Below are positions 4,169-11,492 of a stretch of DNA of 11,716 bases, piece after piece. A program made the translations under genes and the position numbers. The notes below the pieces were generated by a model, which had not been told where the DNA came from, did no database searches, and saw only the letters and a program-made list of their open reading frames with translations. How positions within the stretch are numbered: position 1 is the stretch's first letter; the number at the start of each line of letters is the position of its first letter. The DNA lies in the NCBI GenBank assembly GCA_023663915.1, contig JAMPGN010000140.1, positions 1 to 11,716 of the forward strand. Reading direction: 5' to 3'. This DNA comes from Eubacterium sp. GTDB taxonomy: Bacteria > Bacillota_A > Clostridia > Lachnospirales > Lachnospiraceae.

Positions 4169-5289
4169 CTTCCGTGGAAATCCGTGAATTTTGCCGCAAG
4201 GCGATGACAGAGCAGCTCAAAACCCGTCAGAAGGGTTGGGTATTTTTGGCGCTGCTTATCATAGCGGACGGGCTTTTACTCCCAGAGGGTGTCGGTGTGA
4301 TCGCTCTGATGCTTGCACTGGTATTTTGTATCTCAGCGTGGCGGAATTATGCGCTCATCCGCAGGCAGGTGGAAGGGCAGCCATGGACACTCCAGATGGA
4401 AGGCGGTATGTTGAAGGTGCGGCGGGGCAATTACAGCGAAATGCCCTGCGCGGGTATCCGGTTTATCCGTGTTACGCGCCGTCTGCTGATGCTGGGCTAT
4501 CTGCAGTCGGCAAACAGACCGGCGTGGTATGTGATGCCGCTGCGGGTGTTTGCAAATAAGCAGGAGCAGGAGGCGTTTATCAATCAGCTTCGCAATCCGT
4601 GGCAGACGTACGCGGCAGGCGGTTTTGGCGGGACGGAGAACAGTGCAGGGATGATTGCGAACGCAACGGGGGAGGCGCCGGCTCAGGTTTATTTACAGTT
4701 ATCCTATATGCTGGATGAGGAGAAGTGGGTGCATTATAACAGGGGTGCGGCATCCCTTATCCATGCGGGCACGCTGGGGAAAAAAGAACGTTGGCGGGCG
4801 ATGCTGCTTTGGGGTGGTATCATGGCAGTGTTTATTCCCGCTTGTGTTTCTCTGGCGGCAGGCGGCTTCAGCTGGGTTACGGCGGTATCCGGCATTCTTC
4901 TTGCTCTGCTCCTGAACCTGCGTCTCTTTTTCAGGGATCCGGAGAAGGCGCTGCGCAGACAGATCCGTATGCCGGCCGTAGCGGCAAGGGAGTGCGGGCT
5001 ATGGCAGATTTCTTTTTCCGAGGAAGGTGTTATGGCAAAACAGCCCGGTGGGATGAAGAATCTTTATGTCTGGGAAAATCTGGGATGGTTGGTGGAATCG
5101 GAGACAGCTTTCTATCTTTTTGACAGGGACAAAAGGCGGTTTGTGACGGTAGCGAAAGAGAGTTTTTTAGACTGGGATCAGGTGGGGGTTTTGCACCGGC
5201 TCTGTGAGGATTGTCTTCCGTTTTTTCGCAGATTTACCGTAAGTTTATCCTTTCCTGCTTTGCAGCTCCTTCCGGTACTGGCTGGGTGA
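4141..5289 (+). CDS. YcxB-like membrane protein with two tandem units
   Basis: A 382-residue protein with an internal duplication. Each half has a short N-terminal 'Y.YTLT..E' or 'VYLQLSYMLDEEKW' segment, two membrane helices (about 33-66 and 221-263) and a cytoplasmic beta-rich domain (about 80-150 and 287-357) like the YcxB C-terminal domain; the second contains 'LYVWENLGWLVESETAFYLF', typical of that family's 'W..I....E....Y.Y' motif. YcxB proteins have no defined function. The start ATG and AGGAGG come from a duplicated antitoxin fragment; 'MAR' before 'KYEYTLT' is consistent with a swapped 5' end. The last ~45 bases overlap the end of the convergent response regulator gene, so the final residues may be an altered or extended tail. 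Confidence 0.75.
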   Translation: MARKYEYTLTSVEIREFCRKAMTEQLKTRQKGWVFLALLIIADGLLLPEGVGVIALMLALVFCISAWRNYALIRRQVEGQPWTLQMEGGMLKVRRGNYSEMPCAGIRFIRVTRRLLMLGYLQSANRPAWYVMPLRVFANKQEQEAFINQLRNPWQTYAAGGFGGTENSAGMIANATGEAPAQVYLQLSYMLDEEKWVHYNRGAASLIHAGTLGKKERWRAMLLWGGIMAVFIPACVSLAAGGFSWVTAVSGILLALLLNLRLFFRDPEKALRRQIRMPAVAARECGLWQISFSEEGVMAKQPGGMKNLYVWENLGWLVESETAFYLFDRDKRRFVTVAKESFLDWDQVGVLHRLCEDCLPFFRRFTVSLSFPALQLLPVLAG

Positions 5290-6000
5290 AATATGATAAT
5301 AATTGCGGAACGCCCTGCTGAAATAATGGTTGTCGGCGTAGCCCAGCCGCTCGGCGATCTCAATGATCTTATTATTCTCATCTTCTAAAAGCTCCTTGGC
5401 GCGTTCCATGCGCAGCTTCTGGACATACTCGTAAATGGTGCAGCCGTAGCGGTTGCGGAAAAGCCTTGTCAGATACTCGGTCGAGAAAAAATACTGCTCC
5501 GCAAACATAGTGATGCGGATGTTCTGGTTGTAGTGGCTGTCCACATATTCCCTGATGATGGTAACTACCTCTTCCGGGGAGATGTTTGCCTGTGAAGTTC
5601 CGCCTTCGGGGGAGAAAACAGCATCTGGATCAAGGCGCAGGATTGCCTTTTCAATTGCGCTGTTTAAGGCTTCTTCTTCCACGGGCTTTAACAGATATTC
5701 GCAGGCGCCGTAGCGGAGCGCCTGCTGCGCATAGCTGAACTGGTCATAGCCGCTGACGACGATATACTGGCTGTCCGGAAATTCCTGAGAGGCAGCCTGC
5801 AGGAAGGATGCGCCGTCCATGACGGGCATATTCATATCCACGAAGACGATGTGCGGGCGAAATTCCCGCATTGCCTGCAGGGCGTCTTTGCCGTTGATGG
5901 CAAGGCGCGGCTGTTCGATCCGGTAGGCGTTCCAGTGCCCGAGTTTCTGGATTGCGATCTGTACGGGTTTTTCATCGTCGATGATCAGGGCTTTATACAT
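5245..6000 (-). CDS. YesN-type response regulator (REC plus AraC DNA-binding domain)
   Basis: A 251-residue regulator. The receiver domain (about 1-125) shows the acidic pair D8-D9, phospho-acceptor D55 in 'IVFVDMNMPVMDG', S83 in 'VVSGYD' and K105 in 'YLLKP'. The C-terminal ~105 residues form an AraC/XylS double helix-turn-helix, ending in the signature 'IAERLGYADNHYFSRAFRNYYHISPSQYRKE'. It should be phosphorylated by the kinase encoded just upstream; the kinase stop overlaps this start by eight bases (ATGTATAA), so the two are co-translated. AAAGGAG lies six bases before ATG. YesM/YesN pairs usually activate adjacent carbohydrate uptake genes, here most plausibly the divergent transporter at 8000-11215. 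Confidence 0.93.
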   Translation of the reverse strand: MYKALIIDDEKPVQIAIQKLGHWNAYRIEQPRLAINGKDALQAMREFRPHIVFVDMNMPVMDGASFLQAASQEFPDSQYIVVSGYDQFSYAQQALRYGACEYLLKPVEEEALNSAIEKAILRLDPDAVFSPEGGTSQANISPEEVVTIIREYVDSHYNQNIRITMFAEQYFFSTEYLTRLFRNRYGCTIYEYVQKLRMERAKELLEDENNKIIEIAERLGYADNHYFSRAFRNYYHISPSQYRKELQSRKG

Positions 6001-7771
6001 AAGAATCTCCTTTCAAAGCGGGAAGAAACAGGGTGATCCTAGTGTATTCCGCTTCTTTTGTTTCGATGGTGAGGGAGGCGGGGGCGTCGTAGAGCAGTTT
6101 CAGGCGGCTGTGCAGGTTTGCCAGTCCGATGCCGCCGTATTTTCCGGTGTTTTCCTGTCTGTCAAAATCAGCATACAGCTTCGACAGCTGATCCTTTGCA
6201 ATGCCGCAGCCGTTGTCCTGCACGGTGATTGTGACAGTGCCTTCATGGTAACGGGCGGATACCTCGATGCAGATGGTTTTGATACTGTTTGACTTTCCGT
6301 GGATAATAGAGTTTTCTACCAGCGTCTGGATGCTGATTTTCGGGATCAGGCAGTCCAGGGTTTCAGGATCAATATCGCTGGAAAATGTCAGGGAATCGTC
6401 CATGCGGATCTTCTGCAGGAAGATATAATTGTCTACATAGCTCATCTCGCGCTGCAGCGGCACCAGTGTGTCCCCTTTGATGGTATAGCGCAGACCGGAA
6501 GCGAGCGCGGTGATCATTTTATGGATCTGCGGCTGGCCGTTGACCAGCGCTTCTGTGGAGACCGCCTGCAGGGTATTGTAGAGAAAATGCGGGTTCAGCT
6601 GCGCTTCCAGAGCTGCGAGCCGGGCGTCTTTTTCGCTCAGTTCCGCCACATAGGTGCGGCGGATCAGCTGGTCGATATGCGCGACCATGGAATTGAAGCT
6701 GTCTGAAAGGTGGCGGATCTCCTGGCTGCCCTCCGCATGGATCTGTGTGCGGAAGTCGCCTTCGCCGGTGCGCTGCATCTGCGCCGCCAGCATTTTCAGC
6801 GGAATGGTCAGAAGGCGCAGCAGCATATAGATCATGAGCACCGTGACCAGCCAGACGCCGATGCCGCTTGCGATAATGGAGGAGCGCAGCTGCCCGATCT
6901 GGGAATCAATGTAAGAGAGCGGCGTCAGGCTTACCAGGCTGATGCCGGAGGAGGCGCTTTTCGATTCCACACAGAGAAAAGGTTCTTCTGCCAGCGTCAG
7001 TGTATCATAGCCTTTGGGCTGCCGCTCTTTTTGTGACATGAGCGTCACAAAAGAGATATTTTCCGGAAAATAATCGGGATGATTGGAAAAAAGCAGTTCT
7101 CCATTGTCGTTGAAAAAAGCGATGACTTCGCCGTGCGCCGCATGGTTTTCCAAAAGCGATTTGGCATAGCTGCTATCCAGTTCCAGACGGACGACTGCCT
7201 GCCGGACTTTTCCCTTGACCTGGAAGAGCGAGTGGTAATAGACCAGATTGGTCAATCCACTGGTTTTTATGCTGCGGTTTAAGGGGTTCTCCTCACACTC
7301 GCGCAGAGCGTCTGCTGCGCCTTCGGGTTCGGCTTCCCTGGAAGTAAAGTGCTGCTCGCTGCCGCTGCGCCCGACAGAAAGCTTCTGGTGGAGCAGATAG
7401 AGTTCATAGTTCAGAATGTCGCTGCGGGTATAATAATAGTAGTACATCTGCTGCTTGGCATAGGAAATCTGGTCGGAGGTCAGGGGCGTATCCTGCTCCA
7501 CGATGCGGGTAAAGCGGGAATCGTAGTAGGGCTGGATACAGAAATTCGCAAGCTCCGAGAGATAATTGTCCAGATTTTCCACTTCCAGCTTCAGGATGGT
7601 ACGGGTGGTGTCAATCTGATTGTTGATGGTGAGCGACCGCGTGGAGGTATAATCCTTGTAGATCAGATACCCGGATACCAGGGTGGTGATCAATATCATA
7701 AACAGGGTAAGCTGTACCCAGAGAGAAGTGCGGTTTAAAATTGTCTTACAGTGTTTTTGTATCCATTTCAT
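5993..7771 (-). CDS. YesM-type sensor histidine kinase
   Basis: From ATG at 7771 the protein has 592 residues. Order: first membrane helix (about 17-38), a large extracellular sensor region (about 39-300) likely of Cache type, second membrane helix (about 300-323), HAMP linker (323-376), then a His_kinase domain with 'LNPHFLYNTLQ' (phospho-acceptor H395) and an HATPase domain with N-box 'ENSIIHG' (486-492), 'DNGCGI' (519-524) and 'GGIGLANLHSRL' (546-557). An in-frame TTG at 7843 is not used as start: it lies only about 11 bases after the predicted transcript start and has no ribosome binding site. ATG 7771 itself has a weak site (GGAG 12 bases upstream). The kinase should sense an extracellular sugar and phosphorylate the regulator at 5245-6000. 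Confidence 0.92.
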   Translation of the reverse strand: MKWIQKHCKTILNRTSLWVQLTLFMILITTLVSGYLIYKDYTSTRSLTINNQIDTTRTILKLEVENLDNYLSELANFCIQPYYDSRFTRIVEQDTPLTSDQISYAKQQMYYYYYTRSDILNYELYLLHQKLSVGRSGSEQHFTSREAEPEGAADALRECEENPLNRSIKTSGLTNLVYYHSLFQVKGKVRQAVVRLELDSSYAKSLLENHAAHGEVIAFFNDNGELLFSNHPDYFPENISFVTLMSQKERQPKGYDTLTLAEEPFLCVESKSASSGISLVSLTPLSYIDSQIGQLRSSIIASGIGVWLVTVLMIYMLLRLLTIPLKMLAAQMQRTGEGDFRTQIHAEGSQEIRHLSDSFNSMVAHIDQLIRRTYVAELSEKDARLAALEAQLNPHFLYNTLQAVSTEALVNGQPQIHKMITALASGLRYTIKGDTLVPLQREMSYVDNYIFLQKIRMDDSLTFSSDIDPETLDCLIPKISIQTLVENSIIHGKSNSIKTICIEVSARYHEGTVTITVQDNGCGIAKDQLSKLYADFDRQENTGKYGGIGLANLHSRLKLLYDAPASLTIETKEAEYTRITLFLPALKGDSYV

Positions 7772-7860
7772 GTTACTCTGATGCTCCGTAACGCTTTGGT
7801 GCGCTATTGTGCAAAGTGTTGTCCGCACTTCGGCGCATTTCAACGTTTTCTACAAAATAT

Positions 7861-7889
7861 ATCATACTATATTCTGAAATTTCTGACAA
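7861..7889 (-). promoter_or_regulatory. Promoter of the kinase-regulator operon
   Basis: On the minus strand TTGTCA (7889-7884) and TATGAT (7866-7861) are exactly 17 bases apart. The predicted start is near 7854, leaving a leader of about 83 bases before the kinase ATG. Confidence 0.7.
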
Positions 7890-7928
7890 TACTAATAAAA
7901 ACTGTTCGGAAATCTGCACCCATCTGTT

Positions 7929-7969
7929 TGGAATTTTCCATTTTTCTGCTAATTTGAATCAGATAAAAT
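7929..7969 (+). promoter_or_regulatory. Regulatory region of the sugar transporter operon
   Basis: An inverted repeat TGGAA-TT-TTCCA (7929-7940) lies upstream of a possible -10, TAAAAT (7964-7969), whose -35 is poor (TTTTTC). A weak -35 fits a promoter that needs an activator such as the AraC-type regulator encoded divergently. The operator assignment is inference. Confidence 0.35.
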
Positions 7970-7999
7970 AAAAAGAAAACGGAAAGGACCCTTCATCTT

Positions 8000-8878
8000 A
8001 TGAGCAGAAAAGCGAAAAGACAAATGGAGACAGTGCTGTTTTCCCTGCCGGCGATCATTCTGGTGTGCCTGATGATGTATCTGCCGTTTATCTTAAGCGG
8101 CTATTACTCCCTGACAGAGTGGAACGGCATTTCCAAGGAAGCGAAGTTCATTGGCCTGGAAAATTTTAAGACCATCTTCCGGACAAGCGGAGAGTTTCTG
8201 GCTTCCCTCTGGTTTACGGCACGTTATACCTTTTTCTTTGTGGTATTCTCGAATATATTCGCACTGGCGCTGGCGGTGGTGCTCACAAAGAAATTCCGGG
8301 CGGCGAACTTTTTCCGGGGCGTCTTCTTTATTCCTTATATCATGAGTATGACCATCGTAGGCTTTATCTGGAAGTTCATCTTTACCAGCGGCTTTGAAAA
8401 GCTGTACGAGATGACAGAGTGGGGCGTGTGGAATTTCAGCTGGCTGGGCGACGTCAAGCTGGTATTTTACTCGGTGGCGTTTGTGGGCGTATGGCAGTCC
8501 CTTGGCTTTTACATTGTGCTCTACATAGCGGGCTTACAGGCAGTGCCGAGCGATGTGCTGGAAGCGGCGGTGGTGGACGGCGCGACCGGCAGGCAGAAAT
8601 TCTTTAAGGTGACGCTGCCGTTACTCGGTCCTTCCTTCACGACCTGTATCTTTATGTCGCTGACGAACGGCTTAAAGGTGTTTGATATCATCCTGGCACT
8701 GACCAAGGGCGGACCGGGCACGGCGACAAACAGCGTGACCTTACAGATTTATAAGGAAGCCTTTACCAGCAATAATTACGGGCTCGGTTCTGCGGAATCC
8801 ATCATTTATTTCCTGTTCGTACTTATTATAACACAGCTGGTATTAAAAGCCTTTAGCAGAAAGGAGGTCGATCTGTAA
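8000..8878 (+). CDS. Sugar ABC transporter permease, MalF/UgpA type
   Basis: A 292-residue inner-membrane permease of the carbohydrate uptake (CUT1) family, BPD_transp_1 fold, with about six membrane helices. The start region 'LFSLPAIILVCLMMYLPFILSGYYSLTEWNG' and 'FIGLENFKTIF' are typical of UgpA/MalF-like subunits. The EAA loop, which docks the ATPase, is 'VLEAAVVDGATGRQKFFKVTLPLL' (about residues 187-210). AAAGGA (7983-7988) precedes ATG by 11 bases. Its stop overlaps the next ATG (TAATG). It would form a heterodimeric pore with the second permease; substrate cannot be read from the sequence, though the neighbours suggest an oligosaccharide. Confidence 0.95.
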   Translation: MSRKAKRQMETVLFSLPAIILVCLMMYLPFILSGYYSLTEWNGISKEAKFIGLENFKTIFRTSGEFLASLWFTARYTFFFVVFSNIFALALAVVLTKKFRAANFFRGVFFIPYIMSMTIVGFIWKFIFTSGFEKLYEMTEWGVWNFSWLGDVKLVFYSVAFVGVWQSLGFYIVLYIAGLQAVPSDVLEAAVVDGATGRQKFFKVTLPLLGPSFTTCIFMSLTNGLKVFDIILALTKGGPGTATNSVTLQIYKEAFTSNNYGLGSAESIIYFLFVLIITQLVLKAFSRKEVDL

Positions 8879-9717
8879 TGCGTCGCGAAACCAAAAGAAG
8901 AATCAGTAAATGGACCATGGTCATCTGTCTTCTGATCGTAGCCTGTTTCTATATTTATCCGGTATTTTTGATGGTGATGAACTCCTTTAAGCCCTTTGGC
9001 GAGATCATCGGCGATGTGCTGGCGTTCCCGAAGAGCCCGAACCTGGAAAACTACACGTATGTGATAAAAAAGATGAAGTACGCGCTTCTTTTCCGCAACA
9101 ACGTGATCATTACCGTGATCGGACTTGTGGGCATCGTGGCATTTTCCTCCATGGCGGCATTTATTCTGGAGAGGAGAGAAGGCGTTTACGTAAAGATTGC
9201 GCACACGCTTATCATTACACCGATGCTGATTCCCTTCCAGGCGATCATGATTACATTGCTGAAGTCGATGAATGTGCTGCATCTTTCCGGCAGTAAAATC
9301 GGCCTGGGTATCCAGTATTGGGGCTTCGGCATCCCGATGGCGACCTTTATCATCTATAACTTTATGAAGACCATCCCCAGGGAGCTGGACGAGAGCGCGA
9401 CCATAGACGGCGCTTCCACCTTCCGCACCTTTGTCTCGATCATCTTTCCGCTTCTGAAATCGGTGATCGTAACCGTGATCGTGCTGGATGTGATGTGGAT
9501 CTGGAACGACTTCCTGTTGCCGCTTTTGATGGTTAACAGCAATAATGAGACCAAGACGCTGGTGCTGGCGGCATACACTTTCGTCGGTCAGATGAATACC
9601 AAGTGGAATTACGCATTGACTGCCATGGTACTGGCAATTGTGCCCTCTATTATCGTCTTTATCCTGCTGCAGAAATACATCGTGGAAGGCGTTGTGGCAG
9701 GCGCGGTCAAGGGTTAA
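8878..9717 (+). CDS. Sugar ABC transporter permease, MalG/UgpE type
   Basis: A 279-residue CUT1 permease, the second pore subunit. It begins with a basic N-terminus and a membrane helix followed by 'FLMVMNSFKPFGEI', typical of UgpE/MalG/AraQ-like proteins. The EAA loop reads 'ELDESATIDGASTFRTFVSIIFPLL' (about residues 168-192). AAAGGAGG (8860-8867), inside the previous gene, lies ten bases before ATG. The overlap with the upstream permease implies coupled translation and equal amounts of both subunits. No ATP-binding subunit follows; a shared MsmK-like ATPase from another locus is likely. Confidence 0.95.
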   Translation: MRRETKRRISKWTMVICLLIVACFYIYPVFLMVMNSFKPFGEIIGDVLAFPKSPNLENYTYVIKKMKYALLFRNNVIITVIGLVGIVAFSSMAAFILERREGVYVKIAHTLIITPMLIPFQAIMITLLKSMNVLHLSGSKIGLGIQYWGFGIPMATFIIYNFMKTIPRELDESATIDGASTFRTFVSIIFPLLKSVIVTVIVLDVMWIWNDFLLPLLMVNSNNETKTLVLAAYTFVGQMNTKWNYALTAMVLAIVPSIIVFILLQKYIVEGVVAGAVKG

Positions 9718-9841
9718 AAGGAGAAAAAGGTTATTGAGTAAAACGGTCAATGATTGATTTATGATCATGCTGTTTTGCTTGATGATAGATAACTATATGG
9801 CACCCATACCATCAACAAACTATGGGAGAAGGAGGATATAC

Positions 9842-11215
9842 ATGAAAAAGAAAGCACTCAGTGTATTGTTGTGCACCGCTATGCTGACCACGATGTTAGC
9901 CGGCTGTGGCGGCGGCGCAGAAGAGACAGCGCCTGCAGCGGAGGCTCCGGCAGCGGAAGCGCCTGCGGCAGAAGATTCCGCAGCGGAAGAAGCGCCTGCA
10001 GCAGAAGCGCCGGCGGCAAGCTCCGATGAGGAGGCGGAGATTTATATGTTCATCGCATCTCCGGAGTATGCGGACGCGATCGGCGAACTGATTGATGCTT
10101 ACAAAGAGGTAGCGCCCAATGTAACCATTAATTACGAAACAACCCAGAACGATTATCCTACCTTGTTGAAGGCGAAGTTAAATTCCGGCGAAGTGCCCGA
10201 TATCTTTTCTTCCACTTCCGGTAAGGAGATCGACGTATACAAGGAGTATTCGTTTGACTTAACCGGTCAGGCGCTGGAAGGTACAATGCAGGATGCGGTG
10301 AAGTCTGTTATGGCTTCTTCTGAGGAAGGTTCCGGTCTTTACGGTATCGCGATCAAGGGTAACTATTTTGGTATCGTTTATAACAAGGCGATCTTTGAGG
10401 AGTGCGGTATCACCGAGTTCCCCGCGACTGTCAGCGAGATGGAAGCAGCCTGCGAGAAGATCGCGGCGGCAGGCTATAAGCCTTTTTCCACCGGTTTCAG
10501 CGAGTGGTGGGTATTCAAGCATGTAGGACAGCACTTCGTAGATGCGGCAGCAGCAAATGCCGGCATTTCTACCGCAGAGCTGGTAGCAAGGTTTGAGAAG
10601 GGCGAGGCAAAGGTTTCCGATTATCCGGAGATGTACAATAACTTCTTTAATTTCATCGACCTGGCAGTGAAGTATGGCGATGACAAGCCTCTGGAGACCG
10701 CTCTGGACGGCGAACTTTCCGCACTCGGCACCGGCAAGGCGGCTATGATCTGCGGTCAGGGCGCATGGGTAGAGGCGGATGTGCTGGCGATTGATCCTGA
10801 TTTACAGATCGGCTTCAACGGCTATCCGGTAACTGATGATGCGGCGCAGTGCCAGGTAATCGGCGGTTCCGACCAGGCGCTCCGTATTTCCAAGGATTCT
10901 GCAGTATTACAGCCGACCCTTGATTTCATCAACTGGTGGTACACTTCTGATTACGGCAAGACCTGGTTCACGGATGTGGCAGGCGTGGTTCCGCCCATCG
11001 TATCCGATCAGGAGAGCACCTTTGAGGTCATCAAACAGGGCGACGCACTGAGTGCAGAAAAAGGCGCGGCTGATCTGGCGATCTGCTATTCTACAGACAG
11101 CTGGCATCAGACCTTTGGTGAGATCATGCAGTCTTATATCGCAGGCGAGCTGGATAAGGATGCAGCCTGTGCACAGATCGAAGAGCAGTGGGCAGCGATC
11201 GACGGCGCACAGTAA
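9842..11215 (+). CDS. Sugar-binding lipoprotein of the ABC transporter
   Basis: A 457-residue extracytoplasmic solute-binding protein of the CUT1 type. The signal peptide ends in a lipobox, LAGC, with C22 as the lipidated residue. Residues 24-58 are a low-complexity Ala/Glu/Pro linker built of 'EAPAA' repeats that would space the domain from the membrane. The mature domain carries family features: 'YKEVAPNVTINYETT', 'LKAKLNSGEVPDIF', 'LYGIAIKGNYFGIVYNKAIFEECGI' in parts, 'GTGKAAMICGQGAW' and a C-terminal 'FTDVAGVVPPI'. The ATG at 9842 is chosen over an upstream in-frame ATG at 9761 because AAGGAGG (9829-9835) lies six bases before it and a lipoprotein signal begins there. It delivers the sugar to the two upstream permeases. 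The spacer 9718-9841 shows no convincing promoter. Confidence 0.95.
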   Translation: MKKKALSVLLCTAMLTTMLAGCGGGAEETAPAAEAPAAEAPAAEDSAAEEAPAAEAPAASSDEEAEIYMFIASPEYADAIGELIDAYKEVAPNVTINYETTQNDYPTLLKAKLNSGEVPDIFSSTSGKEIDVYKEYSFDLTGQALEGTMQDAVKSVMASSEEGSGLYGIAIKGNYFGIVYNKAIFEECGITEFPATVSEMEAACEKIAAAGYKPFSTGFSEWWVFKHVGQHFVDAAAANAGISTAELVARFEKGEAKVSDYPEMYNNFFNFIDLAVKYGDDKPLETALDGELSALGTGKAAMICGQGAWVEADVLAIDPDLQIGFNGYPVTDDAAQCQVIGGSDQALRISKDSAVLQPTLDFINWWYTSDYGKTWFTDVAGVVPPIVSDQESTFEVIKQGDALSAEKGAADLAICYSTDSWHQTFGEIMQSYIAGELDKDAACAQIEEQWAAIDGAQ

Positions 11216-11217
11216 CT

Positions 11218-11282
11218 GTGCGAAAAGAAATTCTAATGCTCACAGCAAGGGCTGTTTCGCAAAGAATTTCTAAGTTTCGCAC
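11218..11282 (+). repeat. Large imperfect stem-loop after the binding-protein gene
   Basis: GTGCGAAA (11218-11225) and AGAAATTCT (11226-11234) pair perfectly with TTTCGCAC (11275-11282) and AGAATTTCT (11263-11271), with a three-base bulge. Inside is ACAGC-AAGG-GCTGT (11242-11255). There is no U tract, so it is not a simple terminator. It could protect the 3' end of the binding-protein mRNA. Confidence 0.6.
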
Positions 11283-11283
11283 G

Positions 11284-11335
11284 GGAGAATACCATAGAAC
11301 GGTATTCTCCGTATGAGAGATATCTGAAAGATATC
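11284..11335 (+). repeat. Two further perfect hairpins in the same spacer
   Basis: GGAGAATACC (11284-11293) pairs with GGTATTCTCC (11301-11310) around seven bases, ten perfect pairs. GATATC (11319-11324) and GATATC (11330-11335) form a six-pair stem around TGAAA. Neither has a U tract. Confidence 0.6.
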
Positions 11336-11350
11336 CGAAATGACAGAAAT

Positions 11351-11383
11351 ATGTGGCGCGGCGGTTGTCGTGCCACATTTTTT
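11351..11383 (+). terminator. Intrinsic terminator of the transporter operon
   Basis: ATGTGGC with GCG (11351-11360) pairs with CGT and GCCACAT (11369-11378) through a ten-pair stem with one G-U pair, followed by a six-base T run (11378-11383). It should end transcription from the permease and binding-protein genes, at least partly. Confidence 0.8.
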
Positions 11384-11394
11384 AGTATTATAAT
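11365..11394 (+). promoter_or_regulatory. Promoter of the GH31 gene, overlapping the terminator
   Basis: A perfect -10 TATAAT (11389-11394) follows TTGTCG (11365-11370) by 18 bases. The -35 lies in the loop and descending arm of the upstream terminator hairpin. Transcription would start near 11401. Confidence 0.5.
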
Positions 11395-11424
11395 CAAAGA
11401 AGCGAATAGAGTAGAATATTTAGG

Positions 11425-11470
11425 AAAGAATTACGAAGTAATTCTTTGGTCGCAGACTGCTGCGTCTGCG
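11425..11470 (+). promoter_or_regulatory. Two perfect hairpins in the GH31 leader
   Basis: AAAGAATTAC (11425-11434) pairs with GTAATTCTTT (11438-11447) around GAA, ten perfect pairs. CGCAGAC (11451-11457) pairs with GTCTGCG (11464-11470) around TGCTGC. Both lie between the predicted promoter and the ribosome binding site (11480-11487). No riboswitch class is recognised. Confidence 0.55.
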
Positions 11471-11492
11471 GCACAGAACGGAGGAGGCAGAT

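Noticed and set aside
6299..7738. Several open frames of 67-135 residues on the plus strand
   Set aside because: They lie opposite the sensor kinase, which shows all its conserved boxes. They result from the codon bias of that gene.
7772..7843. A 24-residue N-terminal extension of the kinase from a TTG codon
   Set aside because: No ribosome binding site precedes it and the predicted transcript start is only about 11 bases away.
8806..9768. A 320-residue open frame on the minus strand
   Set aside because: It is antisense to the second permease, which has clear family motifs and a ribosome binding site; the antisense protein is rich in His, Gln and Arg with no recognisable domain.
9761..9841. 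A longer start for the sugar-binding protein
   Set aside because: The 27 extra residues would precede a complete lipoprotein signal peptide, and the strong AAGGAGG serves the ATG at 9842.
9718..9841. A separate promoter for the sugar-binding protein
   Set aside because: TATGAT at 9760-9765 and TTGAGT at 9734-9739 are 20 bases apart, and other pairs are worse, so no convincing promoter could be assigned.
9906..10091. An Arg/Gln-rich 61-residue open frame
   Set aside because: It is the +1 frame of the Ala/Glu/Pro linker of the binding protein and reflects its repetitive codons.
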